In this document: positions 1-7,092 of the stretch, in pieces
Layout of the letters: every line of letters begins with the position of its first letter
Position numbering within the stretch: position 1 is the first letter of the stretch
NCBI GenBank assembly: GCA_012727965.1
Contig: JAAYFZ010000224.1
Span: 1-7,908, forward strand
DNA length: 7,908 nucleotides
Direction of reading: 5' to 3'
Source: Clostridiaceae bacterium
GTDB taxonomy: Bacteria > Bacillota > Clostridia > Saccharofermentanales > UBA5734
Program-made: the position numbers and the translations under genes
Notes under the pieces: generated by a model
Told to the model about the DNA's origin: nothing
What the model saw: the letters and a program-made list of their open reading frames with translations, nothing else
The model's database searches: none

Positions 1-46
1 CATTTTTACCTTGAGGATTGTCTGTTCCACACTTATTACATTTCAT
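1..46 (-). CDS. Zinc-ribbon domain protein, N-terminus only (cut by left edge)
   Basis: Reading the minus strand from the ATG at 46-44 gives 15 codons, MKCNKCGTDNPQGKN, with no stop before the window ends. The CxxC pair (Cys3, Cys6) followed by G-T-D/E-N-P is the usual opening of small bacterial zinc-ribbon proteins, which often carry a membrane segment and a variable C-terminal domain after the ribbon. A strong ribosome binding site (AGGAGG, 59-54) lies 7 bases before the ATG, which makes this a convincing gene start despite its shortness. It is transcribed divergently from the argS operon and has its own candidate promoter at 87-115. The second half of the ribbon and everything after it lie outside the window, so the function cannot be given. 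A short chance reading frame is unlikely because both the ribosome binding site and the CxxC motif are present. Confidence 0.7.
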   Translation of the reverse strand, partial: MKCNKCGTDNPQGKN

Positions 47-53
47 TTCTCTA

Positions 54-59
54 CCTCCT
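54..59 (-). promoter_or_regulatory. Ribosome binding site of the zinc-ribbon gene
   Basis: The minus strand reads AGGAGG here, followed by 7 bases and then ATG. This is a full match to the Shine-Dalgarno consensus at the best spacing, and it is the main support for calling the truncated divergent gene. Confidence 0.75.
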
Positions 60-86
60 ATTGGCGAAAAAACGTCTTAATATCAG

Positions 87-115
87 ATTCTAATACAATT
101 CACGGCGAATGTATA
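87..115 (-). promoter_or_regulatory. Candidate sigma-A promoter for the divergent zinc-ribbon gene
   Basis: On the minus strand, TATACA (115-110, 4 of 6 to TTGACA) is followed by 17 bases and TAGAAT (92-87, 5 of 6 to TATAAT). Transcription would begin near base 80, leaving a leader of about 34 bases before the ATG at 46. The -35 match is modest, so the call rests mainly on the -10 element, the spacing and the position. Confidence 0.4.
93..114. repeat. Imperfect inverted repeat inside the divergent promoter spacer
   Basis: ATACA-a-TTC (93-101) is complementary to GAA-TGTAT (107-114), giving 8 matched pairs with one unpaired A at 98 and ACGGC between the arms. It fills the spacer between the -35 and -10 elements of the minus-strand promoter. 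That is a common place for a repressor or activator site. There is no T-run, so it is not a terminator. The bulged base makes it a weaker operator candidate than the palindrome at 7687-7708. Confidence 0.3.
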
Positions 116-156
116 GGTAAAACAATGGTAAAAGTAGAGAAGATACTGTTTTGTAC

Positions 157-185
157 TGGTCTGAAAGCGCCTGCTGTGAGATAAT
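157..185 (+). promoter_or_regulatory. Candidate extended -10 promoter for the argS operon
   Basis: GATAAT (180-185, 5 of 6 to TATAAT) is directly preceded by TGA at 177-179, giving the TGn extended -10 element. A weak -35 match, TGGTCT (157-162, 3 of 6), sits 17 bases upstream. Extended -10 promoters tolerate poor -35 elements. Transcription would start near base 192, giving a short leader of roughly 35 bases with no room for a T-box or riboswitch unless the true start lies further upstream. Confidence 0.4.
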
Positions 186-214
186 AACGAGATGTAAAAA
201 TGTCATAGACTTTT

Positions 215-220
215 AGGGGG
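215..220 (+). promoter_or_regulatory. Ribosome binding site that selects the argS start at 227
   Basis: AGGGGG at 215-220 abuts the ATG at 221 with no spacer, which is too close for normal initiation. The second in-frame ATG at 227 lies 6 bases downstream, a normal distance. The start at 227 is therefore preferred, which shortens the protein by two residues. Confidence 0.65.
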
Positions 221-226
221 ATGACC

Positions 227-1966
227 ATGGATTTCAGACAGGAAATTGTAAAAGCACTGGCCGCAAGAACAGGACTGACAGAAGATCAGATAGATGTATG
301 GCTGGAAATACCGCCGCAGAGTCATATGGGAGATTTTGCTTTTCCTTGCTTCAGACTCGCAAAAACTATGCGCAAAGCGCCGCCGATGATTGCGGCTGAA
401 CTGGCGGATGTGCTTGAGGCTGCAGATTATATCGAAAGAACTGAAACTGCTGGAGGTTATCTCAATTTCTTCGTACGTCGTTCGGCCTATATCGCAGGTC
501 AGGTCAAAAACGCTCTAACTGCCGGCAGTAGTCTTGGCAGTTCAGATCAGGGAGAAGGAAAAACAGTTATTGTCGAATTCTCCTCGCCTAATATAGCCAA
601 ACCTTTTCATGTGGGACATGCCTTCACGACCATTCTGGGGAATTCGCTGTCCCGTATATATAAACATCTTGGTTATGAAGTAATCCGTATGAATCATCTC
701 GGCGACTATGGTACACAATTCGGCAAGTTGATCGCGGCCTGGAATCTATGGGGTGATGAAACAGCTCTGGAAGCTCATCCGATCAACGAGCTGCTGCGTA
801 TTTATGTCAAATTCCATGATGAAGCCAAAAACGCACCGGAGCTTGAGCTCCAGGCACGTGACCATTTTCGCAGACTTGAAAATGGTGAGAGCTTCGAGAA
901 GGGGCTTTGGCAGAAGTTTCGTGATCTAAGTTTGAAAGAGTTCAATCTGGTTTATGAACGGCTTGGTGTTGAGTTTGATAATTTCAACGGTGAAAGCTTC
1001 TATTCGAATCAGATACCTGAAGTCATCGAAGAGCTAAAGAGTAAAAAACTGTTGGTTGAGAGCGAGGGTGCACAGGTTGTTATGCTTGACGAATATGATT
1101 TGCCGCCCTGCATCATTCTCAAATCTGACGGCACGACCATATATGCATCTCGTGATATTGCCGCTGTTTTATATCGTGATAAGACCTATAATTTTCATAA
1201 GAATATCTATGTTGTCGGCACTCCGCAGGCTCTGCATTTTAAACAGGTTTTCTCAGTATTGGAAAAGGCCGGTTTCGAGAAGTCTAAGGATTGTGTTCAT
1301 GTTGGCTTCGGTCTTGTTAAGTTTCCTGACCGCAAACTCTCGACTAGAAGTGGTGATGTAATATTGCTCGAGGATCTGCTAAATGAGAGCGTAGATAAGA
1401 CCTATGAGATCATCAGATCCAACAGCGAGCTGCGTCAGACAGATATTCCTGAGCAGGAAATGCGTGAAATTGCCGAGAAGATCGGACTAGCAGCCATCAT
1501 GTTCACATTCCAGAAGAACAGCCGCGAGCGTGATATCGTATTTGCCTGGGAAGATATGCTTGATTTCGAGGGAGATTCAGCGCCTTATGTTCTTTATACA
1601 TATGCGCGTGCACATAGCATACTTAGAAAAGCCGTCAGTGCAGGCTATATATCATCAGTCGATGAACTGCCTGATGATCAGATCCTCGATAAGCTTGTAA
1701 GTGATGATGAATTTGCTCTGGCCAAGCTGCTGGATACCTTCGGCAATGCAGTTGAAAGAGCCGCTGCTGCAAATGAACCATATATGCTTCTGCGTCAGGT
1801 CATTAATCTGGCCAGGGCTTTTAACAGGTATTATCATAATGAATCAATCCTGAAAACAGAAGAAGTCGAACTCAGAAGAGCCAGGCTGGCCGTTTTGCAG
1901 GCAGTCTGTACAGCTATTAGAACAGGACTTGAGCTGCTCGGTATCCAGGCAGTTGAGAGGATGTAG
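227..1966 (+). CDS. argS: Arginyl-tRNA synthetase (class I)
   Basis: This enzyme charges tRNA-Arg with arginine, using ATP, in the cytoplasm. The 579-residue product has the usual length and full domain order. An N-terminal Add-1 tRNA-binding domain (about 1-85) is followed by the Rossmann catalytic core. The core carries SSPNIAKPFHVGH at 119-131, whose HVGH (128-131) is the class I HIGH signature, then GDYGTQFGKL at 159-168. KLSTR at 370-374 stands in the KMSKS position; this loop is naturally variable in ArgRS. From about 445 to the end lies the helical DALR anticodon-binding domain, beginning FEGDSAPYVLYTYARAHS and ending in the family-typical LLGIQAVERM. The start is taken at 227 from the ribosome binding site. 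The gene heads the operon, and the next start lies 9 bases after its stop. I see no truncation or missing catalytic element. Confidence 0.97.
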   Translation: MDFRQEIVKALAARTGLTEDQIDVWLEIPPQSHMGDFAFPCFRLAKTMRKAPPMIAAELADVLEAADYIERTETAGGYLNFFVRRSAYIAGQVKNALTAGSSLGSSDQGEGKTVIVEFSSPNIAKPFHVGHAFTTILGNSLSRIYKHLGYEVIRMNHLGDYGTQFGKLIAAWNLWGDETALEAHPINELLRIYVKFHDEAKNAPELELQARDHFRRLENGESFEKGLWQKFRDLSLKEFNLVYERLGVEFDNFNGESFYSNQIPEVIEELKSKKLLVESEGAQVVMLDEYDLPPCIILKSDGTTIYASRDIAAVLYRDKTYNFHKNIYVVGTPQALHFKQVFSVLEKAGFEKSKDCVHVGFGLVKFPDRKLSTRSGDVILLEDLLNESVDKTYEIIRSNSELRQTDIPEQEMREIAEKIGLAAIMFTFQKNSRERDIVFAWEDMLDFEGDSAPYVLYTYARAHSILRKAVSAGYISSVDELPDDQILDKLVSDDEFALAKLLDTFGNAVERAAAANEPYMLLRQVINLARAFNRYYHNESILKTEEVELRRARLAVLQAVCTAIRTGLELLGIQAVERM

Positions 1967-1975
1967 GCAATAAAC

Positions 1976-3682
1976 ATGATGTCGGAGATCAAATTGCTAG
2001 AGCTTATTGAATTTCAGAAGCTTCCATACAGCCGTCCGGATTTAGGTAAGCTGTCGGATGCTTTTCGTCGCTGCCGGCTGCGTCTAAGATTATCAATGAG
2101 CCCACATGCAGCCGCTGACGCGGTTCGTGAGCTCCAGCCAGTCCTGATCGATTTTTTTACTGCAGAAGCTATTGCCAGAAACAGGCATGACCGCAAGGTT
2201 ACAAATGAAGAATGGCAGTCGGAGATTGCTTTTTTCGATACAGCTATGTCACAAGTACAGGCCTGGACTCAGGAAACATATGCTGCGCTGACTGTATCTC
2301 GCTTTGCTGATGAGCTCGAGATAGAGCTTGGTGACGGAATATTTCGCGAAGCGAAAATGCTTACTGATACTGTTAATGATCGCATGGTCGCTGATCTTGG
2401 TGAGGAGAATCGACTCGAGTCTGCTTATGTTGAGAGAATATCGGAGATAAGAGCTAATCTCAATGGCCATGAATATTCTTTGACTGAGCTTGAGCCCTAT
2501 CTTCAGTCCTCAGACAAACAGCTGCGCAGAGCCAGTCATCGTGCTCTTTGTCGGGCTTTTGAGGAAAATCATGAGTGGCTTGATGCTTGTTTCGATCAGT
2601 TGGTTAATGTCCGCAGACGCATGAGCCGGAAGCTGGGCTATGACAGTTTCACTCAGTTAGGTTATAAACGCATGGGCCGTGTTGATTATGGCAGATCAGA
2701 GGTAGAAGCGTTTCGCCAGATGGTCGTAAAATTTATTGTGCCTGTATGTTCAGAAATTCGCAGGCTGCAGCGCGTCCGACTTGATATAACACAGCTCAAT
2801 TATTGGGATATTCCTGTACTTCTGCCTGGTGGTAACCCCGCGCCTGTTGTTTCACGCAGCCGTTTTATCGAGCTTGTCGGCAAAGAGATATCGGAACTGC
2901 TCGGTGAATCAGATTGGCTCAGTAAGCTCAGTGAATATGGCTATGTAGATCTCGAAGCCAGACTGGCAAAAGCCGGCGGCGGCTATTGCGAGACACTTTA
3001 TAAGTACGGTGTGCCAGTGATCTTTACCAATGCCACTAATACTGCTGATGATATAGTTACAATAATTCATGAGGCCGGCCACGCATATGCTGCACTGGCT
3101 TCATTGCCCGAGATGCGTGTAATCGAGGACCAGCGGCCGCCGATGGATGTATGTGAAATTCATTCCACAGCACTTGAATACTTGACTATGCCGCTGCTAA
3201 ATAGCGTTTTCGACACAGAAACTGAAACTGCAGCCATGATACATCTGACTGAATCGCTGCTATTTCTGCCTTATGCCTGCCTGGTCGACCATTTCCAGCA
3301 TGAAATATATGATCATCCCGAGCTGACGGCACAGGAGCGTCATACACTCTGGCGCAATCTGGAGAAATATTATCAACCTGACATTGATTATGGTGATGAT
3401 GATTGGTTTGAAAATGGCGGCACCTGGCAGAAGAAAGAGCATATTTATACTGCGCCTTTTTACTATATTGACTATGCTCTGGCCCATATGGCAGCCCTTG
3501 ATCTCTGGCAGACAGCTATCAAAGACAAGGACAAGGCTGTTAGACGTTATAAGCGTCTCTGCAGCAGAGGCAATCGAGGAGCACTAATGCAGCAGCTGGA
3601 AGAATCCGGTATCGCTTCTCCCTTTGACGAGGGTACGTTTAAGAGACTTGTTTATGCGATCTGTGATTATTTATCTCTCTGA
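1976..3682 (+). CDS. M3 family zinc oligoendopeptidase
   Basis: This is a predicted cytoplasmic zinc metallopeptidase that cleaves short peptides, of the thimet oligopeptidase/PepF clan. HEAGH at residues 365-369 is the HExxH zinc site, with Glu366 as catalytic base. Glu394 lies exactly 25 residues after the second histidine, the position of the third zinc ligand in M3 enzymes. The block KEHIYTAPFYYIDYALA (487-503) holds the His and Tyr residues that bind substrate and stabilise the transition state. At 568 residues it matches the shorter M3 subgroup (TIGR02289 type, M3 but not PepF) better than PepF proper, which is usually about 600 residues. No signal peptide or membrane segment is visible. 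The ribosome binding site is weak (TAGG at 1964-1967, over the argS stop), so translation is probably coupled to argS. ATG 1976 and ATG 1979 are equally possible starts. The physiological substrate cannot be read from the sequence. Confidence 0.93.
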   Translation: MMSEIKLLELIEFQKLPYSRPDLGKLSDAFRRCRLRLRLSMSPHAAADAVRELQPVLIDFFTAEAIARNRHDRKVTNEEWQSEIAFFDTAMSQVQAWTQETYAALTVSRFADELEIELGDGIFREAKMLTDTVNDRMVADLGEENRLESAYVERISEIRANLNGHEYSLTELEPYLQSSDKQLRRASHRALCRAFEENHEWLDACFDQLVNVRRRMSRKLGYDSFTQLGYKRMGRVDYGRSEVEAFRQMVVKFIVPVCSEIRRLQRVRLDITQLNYWDIPVLLPGGNPAPVVSRSRFIELVGKEISELLGESDWLSKLSEYGYVDLEARLAKAGGGYCETLYKYGVPVIFTNATNTADDIVTIIHEAGHAYAALASLPEMRVIEDQRPPMDVCEIHSTALEYLTMPLLNSVFDTETETAAMIHLTESLLFLPYACLVDHFQHEIYDHPELTAQERHTLWRNLEKYYQPDIDYGDDDWFENGGTWQKKEHIYTAPFYYIDYALAHMAALDLWQTAIKDKDKAVRRYKRLCSRGNRGALMQQLEESGIASPFDEGTFKRLVYAICDYLSL

Positions 3683-3697
3683 TAGGAGTTTATTCTA

Positions 3698-5233
3698 ATG
3701 CCTATTCCTGAAGCATTTATAGAAGAAATGAAATTGCTCTGGCAGAACTATGACCTGCCGGGTTCTTTTGCCAGTTTTTTTGACAGTCTGGATCAACCTC
3801 AGGTAAGAGGTATAAGAGCCAATGGCCTGAAAATTGATCCGCAGAAGCTGTCAGAGCATTTAGCCGACATTATTCTGGCTTATGATCAGGCCAAACAGAG
3901 CCCTCGGATGGTTCCGTGGAATGATGACGGATTTTATATTCAGACTGATGCTGCTGCTGGTAGACTGCCGGCATATCATGCCGGCTTATTCTATATTCAG
4001 GAACCTAGCGCGATGTTGCCGGCAAAAGTCCTGGCCGCTAAACCAGGCGAGAAGATTCTTGATTTATGTGCAGCTCCTGGCGGTAAAACTGCAAGAATAG
4101 CAGCTGATCTGGCAGGGCAAGGCTTGCTCTGGGCAAATGAGATCTCGGCTGACAGGGCACGGGCACTGCTAAGAAATATTGAGCTGATGGGCTGCAAAAA
4201 CTGTATTATTTCTCAGGAGACACCAGAACGATTGGCAGATATGCTTAGCGGTTTCTTCGATAGAATTCTGGTTGATGCCCCATGCTCCGGATCAGGAATG
4301 TTTAGACGTGACAATCAAGCTGCTGCCAGCTGGGAAAAATTCGGTGTTGAACATTGTACATTGCTGCAACAGGATATTCTGACAGCGGCTGATAAAATGC
4401 TAAGACCTGGTGGCTGGCTTGTATATTCGACTTGCTCCTTCTCTGTGGCAGAGGATGAAGCGATGATCAGTAAATTCATGCTTGATCATCCAGAATATAT
4501 ACTGGTGGAAATACAGGGACCAGGACTATCACCGGGGATCAAGTATGATGGAGATGAACAACTAGCCGGAACTGCGAGAATCTGGCCGCATGTGGCTGAT
4601 GATGATGGACATTTTTGTGCATTACTGCAAAAATGTGATCAAGCTGAGTTCGAATTAACTGATTACGATACAGGCAGAAGCATTAACAGTGAAACCAGAG
4701 CTGCCACCGAGCATTGGCTTAAATGGTCAGAAAAAATACTTTCGCAGAAAGGGCAAGAAGAGATGAAGCTGCTTATGGAGGAGTGGCAGCCGCGGCTGCA
4801 CAATAATCATTTGCAGCTCCTGCCGCCCGAGACACCTGCTTTTGCCGGTTTGAAAATGGTTAAGACTGGATTCTATCTTGGTCATTTCAAAATAAGTGGC
4901 AGACCGGATGACAGAACACGAAAAAATACAGGTCCAAATAAGAGCAAGAACAAGTTGATCTTCGAGCCGGCGCATGCCTGGTTTACTTCTATGCATGCGG
5001 ATGATTTTGCCTATACGCTTAAATTGGCAGCAAATGATGAGATATTGCTAAGATACTTGCGAGGTGAAACAATTGCTGTTGATACAGAAGATATTTCTGT
5101 TCAGGCACAGAAGCAGCCTCAGTCTGGTGATCATATTGTTATCTGTCTTGAAGATTACCCGTTAGGTTATGCCAAAATGCAGCAGGGAACACTGAAAAAC
5201 ATGTATCCGGCAGCCTGGAGACTCAGAACCTGA
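3698..5233 (+). CDS. rsmF: RsmF-like 16S rRNA (cytosine-5) methyltransferase
   Basis: This SAM-dependent NOL1/NOP2/Sun-family RNA m5C methyltransferase is expected to act on 16S rRNA in the decoding region. The 511-residue product begins with a short RNA-binding N-domain (about 1-105, including VRGIRANGLK at 36-45). The catalytic domain follows, with LDLCAAPGGKT at 121-131 for SAM binding, LVDAPCSGSG at 191-200 (Cys196, motif IV) and YSTCSF at 243-248 (Cys246, motif VI nucleophile). Both cysteines needed for m5C chemistry are present. The C-terminus resembles the PUA-like RsmF tail: LRYLRGETI at 451-459 and YPLGYAKMQQGTLKNMYPAAW at 487-507. The tail and NSUN motifs together favour RsmF over RsmB/Sun, because no NusB-like N-domain is present. 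A basic segment at about 400-420 is an insertion of low conservation. The ribosome binding site AGGAG (3684-3688) is 9 bases from the ATG and 15 bases separate it from the peptidase gene. The target cytosine cannot be fixed from sequence. Confidence 0.9.
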   Translation: MPIPEAFIEEMKLLWQNYDLPGSFASFFDSLDQPQVRGIRANGLKIDPQKLSEHLADIILAYDQAKQSPRMVPWNDDGFYIQTDAAAGRLPAYHAGLFYIQEPSAMLPAKVLAAKPGEKILDLCAAPGGKTARIAADLAGQGLLWANEISADRARALLRNIELMGCKNCIISQETPERLADMLSGFFDRILVDAPCSGSGMFRRDNQAAASWEKFGVEHCTLLQQDILTAADKMLRPGGWLVYSTCSFSVAEDEAMISKFMLDHPEYILVEIQGPGLSPGIKYDGDEQLAGTARIWPHVADDDGHFCALLQKCDQAEFELTDYDTGRSINSETRAATEHWLKWSEKILSQKGQEEMKLLMEEWQPRLHNNHLQLLPPETPAFAGLKMVKTGFYLGHFKISGRPDDRTRKNTGPNKSKNKLIFEPAHAWFTSMHADDFAYTLKLAANDEILLRYLRGETIAVDTEDISVQAQKQPQSGDHIVICLEDYPLGYAKMQQGTLKNMYPAAWRLRT

Positions 5234-5274
5234 AGCGTGCCATCTGATACCAGGATGGTCGGAGAAGAGGATAT

Positions 5275-7092
5275 ATGAAGAAAAATATTATTGAGAAGAT
5301 GAATCTGCCTCTATCAATATGGCAGCAAATACTAGAAGAACCTGTCGATTTCATTGAGATCGCTATCAACGCGCGCACCGGCAATCGGGAAATCAAGGGA
5401 TCTGTTGTGCTTCCTGCCGATAGCAGCAAGGTTTTTTCGGCTGTGCTGCCGGGCGAGAAGTTTCAAGGAAGCCCTGCTGAAATTATGGTATGGCTTAAAG
5501 AACATTTAATGCACTATGATAGTGTCAGTTTAGTATTAAGTCAGCACGGCAAGTCACAGCTGATATCGGCTGATCGAAAAGGAGTTAGTTTCCAGCCTCA
5601 ATATAAAGATAAGGGCAAACGCTCTGTCTCAGCTGCTGGCAGCTCACATAGCTACGGCGCTTCTGATAAACGTCAGTACAGGATCAAGCTCGATGAGGCA
5701 GCTGATCTACTTGAAGTCATAGGCATAATTGACAGTAACGGCAAATTGAAAAATGACAAATATCGCAAATACCAGCAGATAGACCGTTTTGTTGAACTGG
5801 CCGAACCGATACTCGCAGAGCTGTTGCAGGAAGAAACCAGCCTTGAGGTTTATGACCTTGCCTGTGGTAAATCATATTTGTCTTTTGTCCTGAATTACTA
5901 TATTCGTGAGAAGCTTGGCCGCTCATGTCGAATCACGGGAATCGATATAAGTCCTCAAGTCGTCGAAGCATCGACCGCGATGGCTTCCAGACTTGGCTGG
6001 CGTAATATGAGCTTCATAAGTCAGGATCTGCGTGAGTTCGCACCTGCTGGCCCTGTTTCACTTTGTATTAGCCTCCATGCTTGTGATACTGCTACTGATA
6101 TGGCGCTTGCCGCGGCTGTCAGAGCAGGCAGCAAGGCTATCTTGGCAGTGCCATGCTGTCAACGCGAGTTGCTTGCTTCAGACTTTAAGCTGGAAGCATT
6201 ATCAGGTAGTGTTATGAGTTCTGGTATTCTAAAAGCCAGACTTGCAGATCTGATTACAGATGGTATGCGTTTGCTGCTGCTTCGCAGTGCAGGCTATGAA
6301 GCTACTGTTATAGAATATATCTCGCCTTTGGAAACTCCAAAAAATCTGATGATCAGAGCTATAAAAACCGGTAAACCCGATCATCAAGCCTGGCTGGAAT
6401 ATAAACGTCTCAGCAGTGAATGTGGAGCTGAAATCACGATGGGTAGAGAACTTAAGAATCTTATTAAGAGAATGCAGTCCGGCAGCAAGCCCATGATTAC
6501 AATAGCTACAGGTAACAGTGACAAGGTAACCGAGATTAGAGAAATCATATCAAGTGATAAGCTGGACTGGCAAACTATGAGTGATGCTGGTTTTCAAGAT
6601 GAAATTATCGAGGACGGTACCAGCTATATTGCAAATGCTCTGATTAAGGCCAGAACAGTACATAAGGCAGTCGGTGGATGGGTACTTGCTGATGATTCAG
6701 GTTTGTCTGTTGATGTGCTTGATGGTGCTCCTGGCATTTACTCGGCGCGCTTTGCTGGCGAAAATGCTGCCTACAAAGATAAAATCGCTCGTTTACATGA
6801 AATGCTTGAGCCCTGGCCTGTTTCTGACTGGAACGCAGCCTTCGTCTGTGCGATCGCTCTGATATCTCCGGATGGCAGAGAATGGACTGTACAGGCAGAA
6901 AGCCCGGGAATGATTTCACAGCAGGCAGCAGGCAGTAATGGATTCGGTTATGATCCGATTTTCTATGTGCCGGATTTCGGTTGCACTATGGCCGAGATGA
7001 CACCAGCTCAAAAACACGAAATCAGTCATAGAGGCAGAGCCTTGCGTTCACTGCTTGAAATCATAGATAGGGAGAGACTGTTTGATGTCTGA
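5275..7092 (+). CDS. Fusion: Methyltransf_32-type SAM methyltransferase + RdgB/HAM1 XTP/dITP pyrophosphatase
   Basis: The 605-residue product joins two complete proteins. Residues 1 to about 400 form a class I SAM methyltransferase of the Methyltransf_32 type. It has KYRKYQQIDRFVELAEPIL at 162-180, the SAM loop YDLACGKSYLSF at 193-204, TGIDIS at 221-226, SLHACDTATD at 266-275 and VPCCQREL at 292-299. Its substrate is unknown. Residues 407-605 form a full-length RdgB/HAM1 enzyme, which hydrolyses XTP, ITP and dITP to monophosphates and pyrophosphate. It shows TIATGNSDK at 409-417, ADDSGLSVDVLDGAPGIYSAR at 472-492 (Asp474 is the likely catalytic acid), SNGFGYDPIF at 554-563 and SHRGRAL at 584-590. 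The junction carries no stop. The ATG at 6493, where RdgB proteins normally begin, has no ribosome binding site. Start 5275 follows GGAGAAGAGG at 5261-5270. A low-complexity Ser/Lys/Gly stretch (about 111-133) splits the methyltransferase N-domain. Domain identities are firm; whether the two activities are linked is unknown. Confidence 0.9.
   Translation: MKKNIIEKMNLPLSIWQQILEEPVDFIEIAINARTGNREIKGSVVLPADSSKVFSAVLPGEKFQGSPAEIMVWLKEHLMHYDSVSLVLSQHGKSQLISADRKGVSFQPQYKDKGKRSVSAAGSSHSYGASDKRQYRIKLDEAADLLEVIGIIDSNGKLKNDKYRKYQQIDRFVELAEPILAELLQEETSLEVYDLACGKSYLSFVLNYYIREKLGRSCRITGIDISPQVVEASTAMASRLGWRNMSFISQDLREFAPAGPVSLCISLHACDTATDMALAAAVRAGSKAILAVPCCQRELLASDFKLEALSGSVMSSGILKARLADLITDGMRLLLLRSAGYEATVIEYISPLETPKNLMIRAIKTGKPDHQAWLEYKRLSSECGAEITMGRELKNLIKRMQSGSKPMITIATGNSDKVTEIREIISSDKLDWQTMSDAGFQDEIIEDGTSYIANALIKARTVHKAVGGWVLADDSGLSVDVLDGAPGIYSARFAGENAAYKDKIARLHEMLEPWPVSDWNAAFVCAIALISPDGREWTVQAESPGMISQQAAGSNGFGYDPIFYVPDFGCTMAEMTPAQKHEISHRGRALRSLLEIIDRERLFDV

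Noticed and set aside
142..156. Alternative argS promoter elements GATACT (142-147) and TTGTAC (151-156)
   Set aside because: GATACT has no acceptable -35 at 16-18 bases, and TTGTAC is 23 bases from the best -10, so neither forms a normal promoter.
120..226. T-box or amino-acid riboswitch leader before argS
   Set aside because: The leader is short, with no recognisable T-box sequence, no stem array and no terminator hairpin. The likely transcription start near 192 leaves too little room.
1056..1361. Second-frame open reading frame inside argS
   Set aside because: It lies wholly within the conserved argS core in another frame, has no ribosome binding site and resembles no protein family. The same applies to the other overlapping and antisense frames in the window.
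5240..5260. Short inverted repeat CCATC-N9-GATGG between the rsmF-like gene and the fusion gene
   Set aside because: It has only five pairs, a 9-base loop and no following T-run. It does not qualify as a terminator and is compatible with chance.
6472..6495. Independent internal translation start for the RdgB half at ATG 6472 or ATG 6493
   Set aside because: AAGAG is only one base from ATG 6472, and nothing resembling a Shine-Dalgarno site lies 5-10 bases before ATG 6493. Translation as one chain is the simpler reading.
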